A DNA stretch of 64,000 bases, taken from assembly GCF_033807715.1 (NCBI RefSeq), contig NC_084596.1:36976879-37040878 (forward strand). Direction: 5' to 3'. The notes under the pieces were generated by a model that had not been told where the DNA came from, searched no databases, and saw only the letters and a program-made list of their open reading frames with translations. The translations under genes and the position numbers were made by a program. The stretch comes from Cololabis saira (Eukaryota; Chordata; Actinopteri; Beloniformes; Belonidae). This document shows, in pieces, positions 45,971-55,907 of the stretch (its first letter is position 1; the number at the start of each line of letters is the position of its first letter).

Positions 45971-46360
45971 TGTGACGACCCCTGCCTTTGTATTTGCTAG
46001 GGCTGCCTGTCTTTCAGATGCCTGGTGGGCCCGGTGCTCCCGGTCTATAAAGCCTTGGCTGACGCTGTCAGTCTTTCTCTGCCACTTTGCTGCTGTGGTC
46101 CCTGCTCAGGCACCCTGTTGGTTTGGTTGTTACTTTAGCCTTATGGTTTTGCACTCTACAACACCCCCACGCACACTGTTCACCCATGCACTACACACAC
46201 ATTGTTCATTCATGCATACCCGCCTTACTGATACTGACTTTCACATCCCACAAGATATATATTTAATTTGGCCTAATTTGATTAATTAATAAAATCTTTT
46301 GTTAACAGTTCTTTGGTGTGTTTCCCTCATTTGTTGTGGCCTAAGAGCCAGGCCGTAACA
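45971..46360 (+). mobile_element. Solo LTR of an LTR retrotransposon
   Basis: 390 bp beginning TGTGACGACCCC and ending GGCCGTAACA (TG...CA), flanked by GGGG on both sides (45967-45970 and 46361-46364). It has a TATAAA at 46046-46051 and AATAAA at 46288-46293, which gives a plausible U3-R-U5 order on the plus strand. No primer-binding site, gag-pol or second LTR is adjacent, so it is best explained as an LTR-LTR recombination product. The start TGTGACGACCC is shared with the LTR at 59653-60045. Confidence 0.75.
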
Positions 46361-46426
46361 GGGGAAACTTGTTCCTGACAGCGAGACTGCTTTGTTCAGT
46401 CTCTCGTCTTCCAGTAGGGACTTTAA

Positions 46427-47247
46427 AGGTATTGTGACATCATTTTTAACATGCTTTTAACACTATTAAAAGTCTTGGCCAACATCCCTCAAATGTGTCT
46501 AAAAGAGTGTAACAAGAAAAACTTCACTCTAGTACTCCATTCCTGGCTTTTTATTACAGTGTTTTTTTGCGCCGTGAAAAACGCTTCCTTTTCCCCCTTT
46601 CCTGTCAATCATTGCGCCGCTCCTCCTCCAAACCTCCTCCAACCCAAGCCATACGCTCACAGCGGCGTCGGAGAGTTAAGCCGGGAGCGACAGGCGAAGC
46701 ATGCACGGAAAAGCAGCAAGGCGAAGTAGTCCACCGCAAACAAACATAAAAATAAAGCCATGCAAGCAGCAGTGTCCCCTTATCTTAAGTCCAGTCAGTG
46801 GCCGTGGGTCTTCTTAGCAGTTGTCCTCCGGTGATTAGAACAAAAGAGGCTCTAAACAGCTCTGTGTTAAGCCTGATTTATGGTTCCGCGTTAAATCGAC
46901 GCAGAGCCTACGCCGTAGGGTTCAGCGTACGGTGCACGTCGCCGCGTAACCCTACGCCGTAGGCTCTGCGTCGGTGTAACGCGGAACCATAAATCAGCCT
47001 TTATGGTGCGCTGGAGAGGAGAGGAGGCAGGGAGCTGGGTGGAGGGGGCGGTGATTTAGCGGGTTTATACGTAACGGCCCGCCACCAAACCACATGCGCC
47101 GTTTTTGCATAGTTATGCGGAAAATCCCAGAAAGCACACAATACACTGAATGTTAAAAGTTCGTTGTTTTTTGGGTGTAATTGATGTCAAGACACCCAAC
47201 AAAACACAAAAAATCAAGCACAATGTGTTTTTCATGTCACAATACCT
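46427..47247. mobile_element. TTAA-flanked element, family B
   Basis: Left end AGGTATTGTGACATCATTTT and right end ATGTCACAATACCT are inverse; TTAA lies at 46423-46426 and 47248-47251. The subterminal halves differ beyond about 20 bp. GC-rich middle with a nested palindromic MITE (46870-47000). There is no transposase. TTAA flanks suggest Kolobok or piggyBac-type mobilisation. Confidence 0.8.
46870..47000. mobile_element. GC-rich palindromic MITE, copy 4
   Basis: AGCCTGATTTATGGTTCCGC to GGAACCATAAATCAGCCT, 131 bp, with TTA on both sides (46867-46869 and 47001-47003). It is the best preserved copy; the arms pair almost completely through GACGCAGAGCCTACGCCGTAG. Confidence 0.88.
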
Positions 47248-47264
47248 TTAACGTTCACAATGTT

Positions 47265-47600
47265 GTTGGCTAGGAGAGTAATACTTCTAAATTGGAAATC
47301 TACAACACTACTTACACATGCTGCCCGGCTCCTTGATGATCTTTATTTCCTTAAACTCGAAAAAAATCAGGCTTAGACTATCTGGTATTTTTTTGTCTTA
47401 TATTAATAGTGGAGGCTGTCACATTGTCACACTGAACACTTTTTTCCTTTTTCCTCTTTTCTTCTCTCTGCACCATTGTGTCGGGGATATGTGCCACAGG
47501 TGGGCTTTGGGGCTTGGGGGGGATATCTTTGTTCTTGGAGCTTTAATTTGCCTGGCAGTTGTAAATAAAGTTGGAGAAAAAAGTAAAAAAAAAAGTATGA
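47265..47600 (+). mobile_element. L1/Tx1-like LINE ORF2 C-terminus and 3' UTR
   Basis: RVILLNWKS (47273-47299) followed in frame by LLDDLYFLKLEKNQ (to about 47369) matches the pattern at the end of L1-type ORF2 proteins, where a V-x-L-x-W-K motif precedes an L-E-K helix. Stops follow. Downstream lie AATAAA at about 47563-47568 and an A-rich end near 47598. With the ORF1 remnant at 44230-44960 it may be part of one decayed L1-like copy into which the solo LTR and the TTAA element inserted; that link is inference. Confidence 0.5.
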
Positions 47601-48463
47601 ATTGCAATGGTACAGGAATGACGGAAACTTGGATAAAAGGATTTAGTACTTTAACTCAGTTAATTAATCTAATATTTGAAAGGCATAAGAGGCATAAGAG
47701 CATAAGATGGTACAAAAAGGTAAGTATCAAAAAGGTGGAGCAAAGCTTTCATTCCTTATAAACTTCCGAGATCTTCTAGCCTAGATCAGATCAACATCTA
47801 GAAAGATGTAGGGTCTGAAAGTGAGCCATAAGGCCTCCCCATCCAAGGGCTGGCACCGACGTTGCTTATCAAACTGCCTTTGCACTGGGGCTGTAATCTC
47901 CCAGTCAATGTATTAATCCATGCAGCCTGGCTCGGCTAAAATTCTGATTGGTCGATTCTTTAATTTAATTCAATTTAATTTAATTTAATCGGGAGGAAAG
48001 TACCAAGTTCTAAAGGGGGTGTTTTCAGAGCACACCTCTTCCACAGGTAACAATCTATCTTTGGACTCCCCCTTGTTTTTGCTATTTTGGATTATCCCAG
48101 CCCACTGACTAGAGACGGATAGATTGTAAAGTAGAAGGACAAGGTCCGGTGATTTGTTGAACTCTATCATGTCAGAGACATCTGCAGTGTGGCAGAATTT
48201 CATAAAAGTAGACAATGGGAAAAAAAAAAGTTGAATGCAAACTTTGTAAAAGTTTGGACACCACAGCTCCTCATCAAACATGGCCTATCAGCTGGAAACG
48301 GTAAGCCAACAAGCCCCGTCCGTTTTGACAATATGAGCCTTCAGAATTGACATATTTAAATGTTTTAGTCTAATAATAGTTTTGTAACTGAGCGCGCACC
48401 CGCAACAACGGCGGCTTCCCGCTGCTGCATGTTAATCATCTCACTCCGACCACCTGTGTGCTG
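47601..48463. other. Unique sequence
   Basis: No gene or repeat recognised apart from a short (TTTAA)n-like run at 47960-47990. Confidence 0.4.
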
Positions 48464-48467
48464 TTAT

Positions 48468-48626
48468 AGGCTGATTTATGGTTCCGCGTTACATCAACGT
48501 AGAGCCTACGGTGTACGCGGCGACGCACACCGTACCTACGGTGGACGCGGCGACGCACACCGTACCATCGCCGTACCCTACGGCGTAGGCTCTGCGTCGG
48601 TTTAACGTGGAACCATAATTCAGGCT
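48468..48626. mobile_element. GC-rich palindromic MITE, copy 5, with internal duplication
   Basis: AGGCTGATTTATGGTTCCGC to GGAACCATAATTCAGGCT. In the centre a unit of about 28 bp (ACGGTGTACGCGGCGACGCA and CACCGTACCT) occurs twice in tandem, making this copy longer than the 131-bp copy at 46870. Flanking bases allow a degraded TTA/TAA duplication only. Confidence 0.85.
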
Positions 48627-48763
48627 TAACTCGTGTCTCCCTTCTTCTCTACTAGTCTGTGCTCACCTGGCTGTTTCTAGCTGCGGTGGGAGCTTGTTTT
48701 ATTAAATATATATTCACATCGAAATTCTGGCATTTATTTAAACCTAACTAAAATATGGGTTAG

Positions 48764-49048
48764 CCCCACTGTAGTTGAACCAGATAAAGATACTCGCCGC
48801 CACCTAGTGCAGACTGGTAGGGTCGGTCCAAACCAAAACAAAACAAAACAATGTTTTATATAAAAAAAATCAGTCCAAAACATTACAGTAGATCGAAAAC
48901 TATTTAATATAGTCTGTAGCAAATCGATGACGACGAACCCCCCCCCCCCCACCCCCCCCCCCCCCCAAAAAAAAAAAAGTTAAATGGCCAATTAGTCGAA
49001 TTTGAGGGCTTCAGTTGTCTAATAATTGATTTGGTTGACTACAGCCCT
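48764..49048. repeat. Possible hAT-type fragment with poly-C run
   Basis: The right end GGTTGACTACAGCCCTA resembles the inverse of hAT ends of TAGGGCTG type; the left TAGCCCCACTGTAGTTGAAC is a weak match. The flanking 8-mers differ. A homopolymer of 29 bases, all C except one A, lies at 48938-48966, followed by an A run. Confidence 0.4.
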
Positions 49049-49274
49049 ACTTTGTACACTGTTGGTTAGTGCTCAACCAGTCAGCGCAATGGACAAGGTT
49101 ATTCACAGCGATGAAAACAGTCAGTCAGAGATGTGTCATGGAGAAGATTGATTGAGTGAGAGAAAAACCATTGTATTAATTAGTAAACACAATTGTTGCT
49201 GTTTTTGCATGCAGAATATAGCTGGTGTGTTCAAACACTCAACCTATATCTGTAATATCAGGGACTATGTATGA

Positions 49275-49508
49275 CAGGGGTGTCCAAAGTCGGTCCTCGA
49301 GGTCCGACTTTCCTGTGTCCTGCGTGTTTTAGATGTGTCGCTTTTTTTTATCAAACTGTGATACATGGAGCTTGGTCATCAACAGAACTATCCAGTCTTT
49401 GATGACAAGGTGGTGACGACCGTTAATTAGAATCAGGTGTGTTGATGCAGGGAAACAACTAAAACATGCAGGACACCGGCCCTCGAGGACCGACTTTTGA
49501 CACCCCTG
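49275..49508. mobile_element. Short hAT MITE with perfect 8-bp TSD
   Basis: 234 bp from CAGGGGTGTCCAAAGTCGG to CCGACTTTTGACACCCCTG, flanked by identical 8-mers ATGTATGA (49267-49274 and 49509-49516). Next to the ends GTCCTCGAGG/CCTCGAGGAC palindromes occur on both sides. No coding capacity. Confidence 0.94.
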
Positions 49509-49516
49509 ATGTATGA

Positions 49517-50318
49517 CATAGTTGGCTACAGCTCTTGCTAGACAAGACATTATCACGTTCAGATTACTTCCTAAATAGCTTACTTTAGTATTAAAGCAAA
49601 TTCACCAGATGCCTCTTACAGTCGCAGGACCGAAAGTCCAAATTTGCTCACATGTTTCGCTTGGTCCTCCATCAATGTGATCAGTGGAGAAACAACAGCC
49701 ACCAATGCGTCCCATTTAACTAACAATTGAGCCAACTGGTAAAGTAAACTTTTCCTGTAGCCTGTCAGCAAAACAGAAAATAAATCTGCTGTGCAAAGGA
49801 ATGATTAGAGTGCCACCCTTTGTTTAACTTTTTATGAAAAAGTTTGTCTTTAACTGTCAAAGCCAAATTTGCTATTCCTCAGCTGCAGCCATCACTGTTT
49901 ACCATCCAGATTACATTGCTGCTCTGCTGTCATTTTTTAAGCCCACCCAGAGACTCTCTGTGAGAACATGCTAATTTGATTGGCTCCCCATGACTATGAA
50001 GCATAGTTAATGAGCTCCAATGGATTTTGGCTAGACGTACCTGCAAAGCAAATTTTAAATTTCCTAGTGGTACATTTAGATTTCTAGGCTTCAGATATTC
50101 ACCCATGAAACTGAAAGTTCTGGCTCCATTAGGTGGAGAAAGACAATAATAAAGATTCATGTAATAGAAGGATGAATTAGTTGCGAGTGCATCGTTATAA
50201 CTATATATGACTATCATATGACCACTGCTTGTGGACTGTTGATGAGGCTCTCATTTATTGTGTGTAAAATATGCATTTCAAAGTTGGCTTCTTTTCATTG
50301 AAAACTAGATCTTGGTGC

Positions 50319-50322
<4 letters not shown>
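49517..50322. other. Unique sequence
   Basis: No gene or repeat recognised. Confidence 0.4.

Positions 50323-50325
<3 letters not shown>

Positions 50326-50380
<55 letters not shown>
50326..50380. repeat. (TA)n microsatellite
   Basis: About 27 uninterrupted TA units. Confidence 0.95.
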
Positions 50381-50801
50381 CACATATCACTTTTTATATT
50401 TAAACACATAAAGATGTTTTTTTTTACGAGAGAAAGATATTTTTGTTCTAACAGTGAGCACATGAATAGTCTGAAAGAAAAGGGGACATATGCACTCTGC
50501 ATTGCCTGTGATTGTGTTGAATGGACCATGATGTAGGGGAGCAGTAGTGTGTCATATTACAACTTACTCTCAATGCACTCTACTCTTTCTAGCACTGGAT
50601 TGACTAAAACTGAATATGTATTTTGTTCTTAAACGTTTTATTTGTATAAGAACAGGTTATACATGTTGCACTTTTTTGTAGATATCATCAGATCCAATCA
50701 TCAAACATCATGAGAGAAAATAAAATCATGAGGAAAAAATAAAATTTAAATGAAAATATTAATGATAATGAAACCATAATACCAGTAATAATAATACCAG
50801 T

Positions 50802-50803
<2 letters not shown>

Positions 50804-50863
<60 letters not shown>
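50804..50863. repeat. (CA)n microsatellite
   Basis: About 30 uninterrupted CA units. Confidence 0.95.
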
Positions 50864-50867
<4 letters not shown>

Positions 50868-50972
50868 CCGAGACCAGGGTCCAACTTGTAACCAGTAGGA
50901 GCATATTCATTAGAGCCAAATGTGTTTGTTGCAATTCTTCTTTACTTGTAATTTTCTGAAACATTATGATAA

Positions 50973-51045
50973 TAACAATAATAATATTACATTTTATTTA
51001 ACAATGCCTTTCAAGGTACTCAAGTGCACTTTACAGCACATGGGA
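50973..51045 (-). repeat. L2-type LINE/SINE 3' tail
   Basis: On the minus strand: TGCTGTAAAGTGCACTTGAG, then CTTGAAAGGCATTGTTAAAT and a (TATTATTG)-like tail. Same general design as the tail at 3641-3703. No body is readable upstream. Confidence 0.55.
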
Positions 51046-51079
51046 ACATAATACAATAAAAAAAAAGAGAGAATATAAA

Positions 51080-51985
51080 AAAAAATCTACAAAAACCCTG
51101 ATTACCCAAGTTTAAATGATTTTTGAGATCTTGAAATTGTCGCAGTGTTCCCCTCTCATAAAGATCGTTGTGTTTTGTTAACCTTTTATCTGCCTGCTAT
51201 TTAAATCCCGCAAATTCTGTTTTTTGGGAAATCTTAGTCATATATTATCCATCTCAAGATCCAGAATAGTTATTTTGCCTTGTTTTCACTGATTTGCCTG
51301 TGCCAGATCCTGATCGGTATCTTTATCCAGGGATATTTGCCTTTAAGATAACCAACCAACCACCTATTATTACTTGTAATGGGATAAGCATGAGATATCT
51401 AAGACTCTAACACCACATAGTGTTATAGGATGGGTTTCAAACGTTAACCAACATTTTTATCTGTACTGCTTGTTAGTCATTTTTTATGTTTGAAAGAGAT
51501 GTTTGTTATCCAACCCCAGTGAACCAGATTTCTAATAAGTGACTATTATTTTAAACATTAGAGTGGCTGTAAATATCACCGGGTTTGTTAATAGGCCATA
51601 TCTGGAAACACAGGAATTGTTTGAACCTGTCCTCTTGGATTTACACATTTTCTGTGATTTTCCACTTGTTTATACTCTGCAGGTATTTTCTACAACATCA
51701 ATTTAAATTGGATTTAGTCCAGTCATGTGTTAAGTTAGTGCATCTGTTTGTTTGTTGAAACCTACAATACCATCAGCTTTCCGATATCTCCCCACACCTG
51801 TTGTCAAACTGCTATTTACGGCTCCTTTGTTTGTCGCATTTTTCTTGAGATCACGTTAGATATGGAGGGTCATTGAGCACTCAGTTAGCTTGTGGTCAAT
51901 TTAGCTTCACTATTTCAGTTATCAGATGGCTGGTGAATATATGAGTGGTTACAACTTGGCAAATTTTCACTTGTGAAGGATGTTG
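51080..51985. other. Unique sequence
   Basis: No gene or repeat recognised. Confidence 0.4.
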
Positions 51986-51989
51986 GTAA

Positions 51990-52699
51990 ACTACAGATTT
52001 GTGGTCAAAGTTTACAGGACTATATGGCCGACGACTCTCTCTGCCCAGACAATCGGGAACAGACTGCATGCAGCCGATCTCCAGTCTCATAGGGCTGCCA
52101 GGAGGCCTGCCATGACTTCCCTTCATCGTCTGGCCCGTTTGTGCTGGTGTAGGCGTGTACTGGGACCCCAACATGTGGAGAAAAGTTATGTTCAGTAATG
52201 ATTCCAGATTCTACCTACAGAACTTCGTAAGATCGTAGGATGAAAGTGTGGAGAAGAGGCAGAGAAAGCTATGCTGATTGCTGCACCGATAAAGTAACAT
52301 CTTTTGGTGGAGACAGTGTGATGGTGTCTCCCTCACTAGAAAAACGAGGCTTGTCATCATTGGAGACTGTCTCAATGTAGGCAGATATCGAGATGAGATT
52401 CCACAACCAGTGGCAATCCCATATAACCACAATCTGAGACCACACTCTATCCTCCAAGATGACAACGCTTGCCCCCACAGAGCAGGTTTATCAGAGACTA
52501 CCTCCAGAATGGGAGTAGAGAGGATGGAGAGGGTTGCCAGCAGTTCTGACCTCAACCTCATTGAACACTAGCGGGATCAGCTTGGGTGTGCTGTTTGTGC
52601 CAGAGTGACCAACACAACCAGGTTGGCTGAATTGCAACAAATGCTGATTGAAGAATGGGATGCCATCCCACAGCAGTGTGTGACCAGCATGAGGGTGAG
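51990..52699 (+). pseudogene. Tc1-like transposase pseudogene
   Basis: Readable pieces in shifted frames: RLHAADLQSHRAARRPAMTS (from 52048) and HRLARLCWC match the end of the DNA-binding region. A KTRLVIIGDCLNVGRYRDEI segment is around 52340-52400. LRPHSILQDDNACPHRAGL (52433-52490) carries the second catalytic Asp in the typical Q-D-D/N-A-x-P-H context. DLNLIEH (52548-52568) holds the third catalytic residue, followed by a stop where tryptophan is expected. NTTRLAELQQMLIEEWDAIP and QQCVTSMRVRCQ end the left part. The C-terminal CQAVVTVYGSSTCY continues after the hAT insertion at 53691-53732. Inactive. Confidence 0.82.
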
Positions 52700-52889
52700 G
52701 TGCCAGGTAGGGCTGCAACGATTCGTTGACGTTGTCGACAAAAATCGATAATCAAAATTGTCGACAATGAATTCCATTGTCGACAATTGTCGCCAGATGT
52801 GTTTTTCCAACGGAGTGAGGCGTCTCACTTCAATACGTTCTCTCCCGAGAGTCGCGCATGCGCGATAGCGTCTCTGCCGAGCGGTAGCG

Positions 52890-53080
52890 GGTAAACAATA
52901 AGGCGTCCCGTCCTGTAGCAGCTGCGCGTAACAAAACTTCTAAAGTTTTGGAGCCTTTTAGCCTCGATACGGTAAATAAAAAGATGACTTGCAAGGTTTG
53001 CAAAGCAGACCTTGCTTATCACGGGAGCACGTTGGTAATGCACAAGCATTTGAAGAGAAAGCACGTCGGGTCTGGGTGAC
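52890..53080 (+). pseudogene. BED-type zinc finger of hAT transposase
   Basis: An open frame ending at TGA (53078-53080) reads VLEPFSLDTVNKKMTCKVCK, then ADLAYHGSTLVMHKHLKRKH. It shows the C-x2-C and H-x-H-x4-H arrangement of the BED finger at the N-terminus of ZBED/hAT transposases, where it binds the subterminal repeats. The dimerisation and RNase H-like catalytic domains are missing. The start is not certain; an alternative is the internal ATG at 52984. Inactive as transposase, although a lone BED domain could in principle bind the TIRs of related elements. Confidence 0.8.
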
Positions 53081-53163
53081 GGGTTTCAACAATACACCAG
53101 TTTTAAATAGGACATTTTATTAACTTTTTGTATGAACAGCGGCAAAGTTGAATAAAATATCTA

Positions 53164-53524
53164 CAGGACTGTCAGAAAATTTGAATATTGTGTTCTTTAT
53201 TTCTTTATTTTCTGTAATGCAATTAAAAAAACAAAAATGTCATACATTCTGGATTCATTACAAATCAACTGAAATATTGCAAGCCTTTTATTATTTTCAT
53301 ATTGCTGATTATGGCTTACAGCTTAAGATTCCCAGAATATTTAAATTTTTTGAGATAGGATATTTGAGTTTTCTTAAGCTGTAAACCATGATCAGCAATA
53401 TTAAAATAATAAAAGGCTTGCAATATTTCAGTTGATTTGTAATGAATCCAGAATGTATGACATTTTTGCATTACAGAAAATAAAGGAATTTATCACAATA
53501 TTCAAATTTTCTGAGACAGTCCTG
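53164..53524. mobile_element. Palindromic TA-flanked mariner-type MITE, copy 3
   Basis: Same family as 6302-6663 and 17803-18168. TA on both sides (53162-53163 and 53525-53526); small deletions near both ends (CAGGACTGTCAGAAAATT at left). Nested in the hAT element. Confidence 0.88.
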
Positions 53525-54030
53525 TATTTTTCATTGAAGTACCCATCTTTCTCGTGTTATCATTTGCCACATAATTAAAGCAACATACTAAATTTAAGAA
53601 AAAATTACTAATTATCTGATTAGTCGACTAATCGTTTCAATAGTCGGTGACTAGTCGACTACTAAAATAGTCGTTAGTTGCAGCCCAAGTGCCAGGCTGT
53701 TGTGACCGTGTATGGTTCTTCCACATGCTACTGAGGCTCCTGTTTTTGAATTGGTAATGTGTTGTTTCTTCAAACTTCAATCATCCAATCCACCAAACAA
53801 GAGTTAAAGTTGTTTGGCAATTGGCAGAGAGGATTTGGCAAATTTTTCATGGGCGCAACTCACATACTCAGCTCTGCTGCTCATCCTACAAATGCATGTT
53901 CCTTGCAAATGTGGCACCATTTAAAAGGGAAATAAACAGGCTTTCCAACGGTGTAAGAGTTATTAGCAAGAAGCATTGTTTCAAAGAAATAATCTACCAA
54001 ACACAAATTCCCTTTTGTGCTAAATTTATT

Positions 54031-54987
54031 CTTGGCCACCTCAGAAGGAAAACGTTAGACAAGAAAAAGAACCAAACAAACAGCAATATGGATCAAGCTG
54101 TTCTTGCTTTGGTCGCCAGAATATTGTACATGGAAGCTGAGGAAGAAGTAGCTGAATGGAGGAGGTGGATTTGAGCAATAGATGCTGGGATGCTGAGGAG
54201 GAGGGCGGAGTGGTCACAATCTCCCCTAGCCATTATTAATTTGGTGAGATTCTTTTACCACACGGCTGACATGGTTGGTATTTGAATTAAATATACAAAA
54301 ATGTTCTGTCATTACAACGGCTGGTTCATAAACACACAATAGTTGAATTATGAAATTAGATTAAATGGAAGGAAAGTTAAGATATATAAGGAAGAAATCT
54401 CACATAACAGACAGGTCTTTGTATTCATATGTGTAGACACAAAATTATTTCTCTATAGAAATATCTTACATCTCAAACGTCCCCAACTCAGAATCATGTA
54501 GACAACCCATTAGGATGTTTGACACCCCACATTCACTCCTAGTTTATCTTCAGTGGCAGTAAACTACAAAACCTTTTAAATGAATCCAAGCAACATCATA
54601 CATTTTGCCAATAAACTGAAATGAAGACACATTTACACATCTACAGTACATTGCAACCAATATAGAAAATGTGGTTGTCATAATAAAAACCTTTTGATTT
54701 AAATGACTGGCATGACAAAGCAACTATTTAATTCTCTTTTTTTAATACAGAAGTAACAAAACAAACAAACAAAAAAAAAACCAGCAAGATCTTATGTGCA
54801 AGTGAATTATAAGGTGGCCACCCTGGCCATGTTTTTTAGTCATGCTGACACAAAACTATTATGTCGTCTTTCAAGACCAAGCAGCAGTCTGACCAGCACT
54901 TATCCATGCTGGACCCTCCTATGTGATTTCTTGCTTGTGTTCTCTCAGATGTAAGTCGCTTTGGAGAAAAGTTTCTGCTAAAAATGA
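54031..54987. other. Unique sequence
   Basis: No gene or repeat recognised; AT-rich. Confidence 0.4.
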
Positions 54988-54989
54988 TG

Positions 54990-55059
<70 letters not shown>
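54988..55059. repeat. Compound (GTA)n(GCA)n microsatellite
   Basis: About eleven GTA/TAG units followed by about thirteen GCA/CAG units. In two frames this gives runs of serine or alanine/threonine that are artefacts of the repeat. Confidence 0.95.
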
Positions 55060-55060
<1 letters not shown>

Positions 55061-55159
55061 AATACGTTGATCCAAATGCTGCATCACAAAAATGCAGACA
55101 TCTTTGCCATGCCCATGTCCAAAATCTAAAAGATTGTACACAGCGCTGTTAAGGCGATG

Positions 55160-55907
55160 ATGACTAGCCATCATCGAGTCATCCACTTGCCCAAGGCTTA
55201 AGAGCTGGAGGGCACGGGGACTAGTTTTGCACGCCTTGCCTGCCATGAAGCTTTCCGCTGTGCTCTTGGGACAACTAATGGATTGTTCCTCCTGAAGAAC
55301 CACAGAAGAAAATCCTATATAAACAGGAAACTTTTTCCCTCAATTTTATTGCAGGCATTTGTGATACAGTGGGGACATTTCTGGATGTTTTTATTGGCAG
55401 AGCTAGGTCAGTGCATGATGCACCTGTCCTTCGCTGTACCCCAATTTATAAGCAGGCGTTTTACCCACCACCAGACTTCTTTCATTTGGGAGATGTCGGG
55501 TATCTATGCCTGCAACATCCCATCACTGTGAGGTCAATCAAAGTAAAATATTCAACTTGCATATTTATTCAGGCCAGGTTGGAGGAAGGTTCAACAAGCA
55601 TGATAGAGCCCACCTTTGGCATCCTCAAAACATGCTGGCGCTCCATCGTCCTGGGGGCCCTGGAAATCCGACCTCTGTATGCACCTCTGGTTGTTGGAGC
55701 CTGTTGCATCGTCTAAAACATCTGTGCGCCTGCAAATTTCATCTTGGAGGAGGAAGGGGATGAGTCAGGACCAGAAGAGGAAGCTCCTGGAAACTTGGCT
55801 GAAGAAGAGCAGGATCGTAGGGAGCTCTCAGGAAACCAGATAGGGGCCCGGCTAACTGCCAAATTTCTGCTCCTGCAGAGCAGAGTCTGCATGTCTCTGT
55901 CAACATG
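55160..55907 (+). pseudogene. Harbinger transposase (HARBI1-type) pseudogene
   Basis: Pieces of the DDE domain are readable in order. GTSFARLACHEAFRCALG and TTNG (about 55217-55278) correspond to the block with the first catalytic Asp, which is replaced here. SYINRKLFPSILLQ (55309-55350) and then, after a frameshift, FLDVFIGRARSVHDAPVLRC, TPIYKQAFYPPPDFFHLGDV and GYLCLQHPI follow, with the second Asp in LGDVGY. GRFNKH appears in a further frame. SMIEPTFGILKTCWRSIVLG with the catalytic Glu and LYAPLVVGACCIV lead to a stop where the family usually has an H-N motif. An acidic C-terminal tail (DESGPEEEAPGNLAEEEQD) can be read to 55907. HARBI1-type enzymes cut and paste PIF/Harbinger elements in the nucleus. 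No terminal repeats were located. Inactive. Confidence 0.82.

Larger units (their letters stand above)
52708..53688 (+). mobile_element. hAT element with BED-finger ORF, 8-bp TSD
   Basis: It starts TAGGGCTGCAACGATTCGTT and ends TCGTTAGTTGCAGCCCAA. The 8-mer GTGCCAGG is present on both sides (52700-52707 and 53689-53696) and occurs once in a continuous transposase reading frame, so the insertion point is certain. Subterminal CGACTA/GTCGAC motifs are clustered at both ends. The interior retains a BED zinc-finger coding region (52890-53080), after which it is deleted and interrupted by a palindromic mariner MITE (53164-53524). Confidence 0.92.
51990..54030 (+). mobile_element. 5'-truncated Tc1-like element interrupted by hAT
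   Basis: The Tc1 body runs from 51990 to 52707, is split by an hAT insertion (52708-53688), and resumes at the duplicated GTGCCAGG. The last codons then follow, and after them a 3' non-coding part (53755-54030) shared with 19351-19542 and 37405-37698. The right terminal repeat is diverged (ATAATCTACCAAACACAAAT at about 53990-54010). The left terminal repeat and most of the HTH region are missing. Confidence 0.85.

Noticed and set aside
48764..49048. Complete hAT element
   Set aside because: Only the right end is convincing; flanking 8-mers do not match, so it is listed only as a possible fragment.
54923..55129. Poly-serine or poly-alanine protein
   Set aside because: The frame is the translation of the (GTA)n(GCA)n microsatellite.
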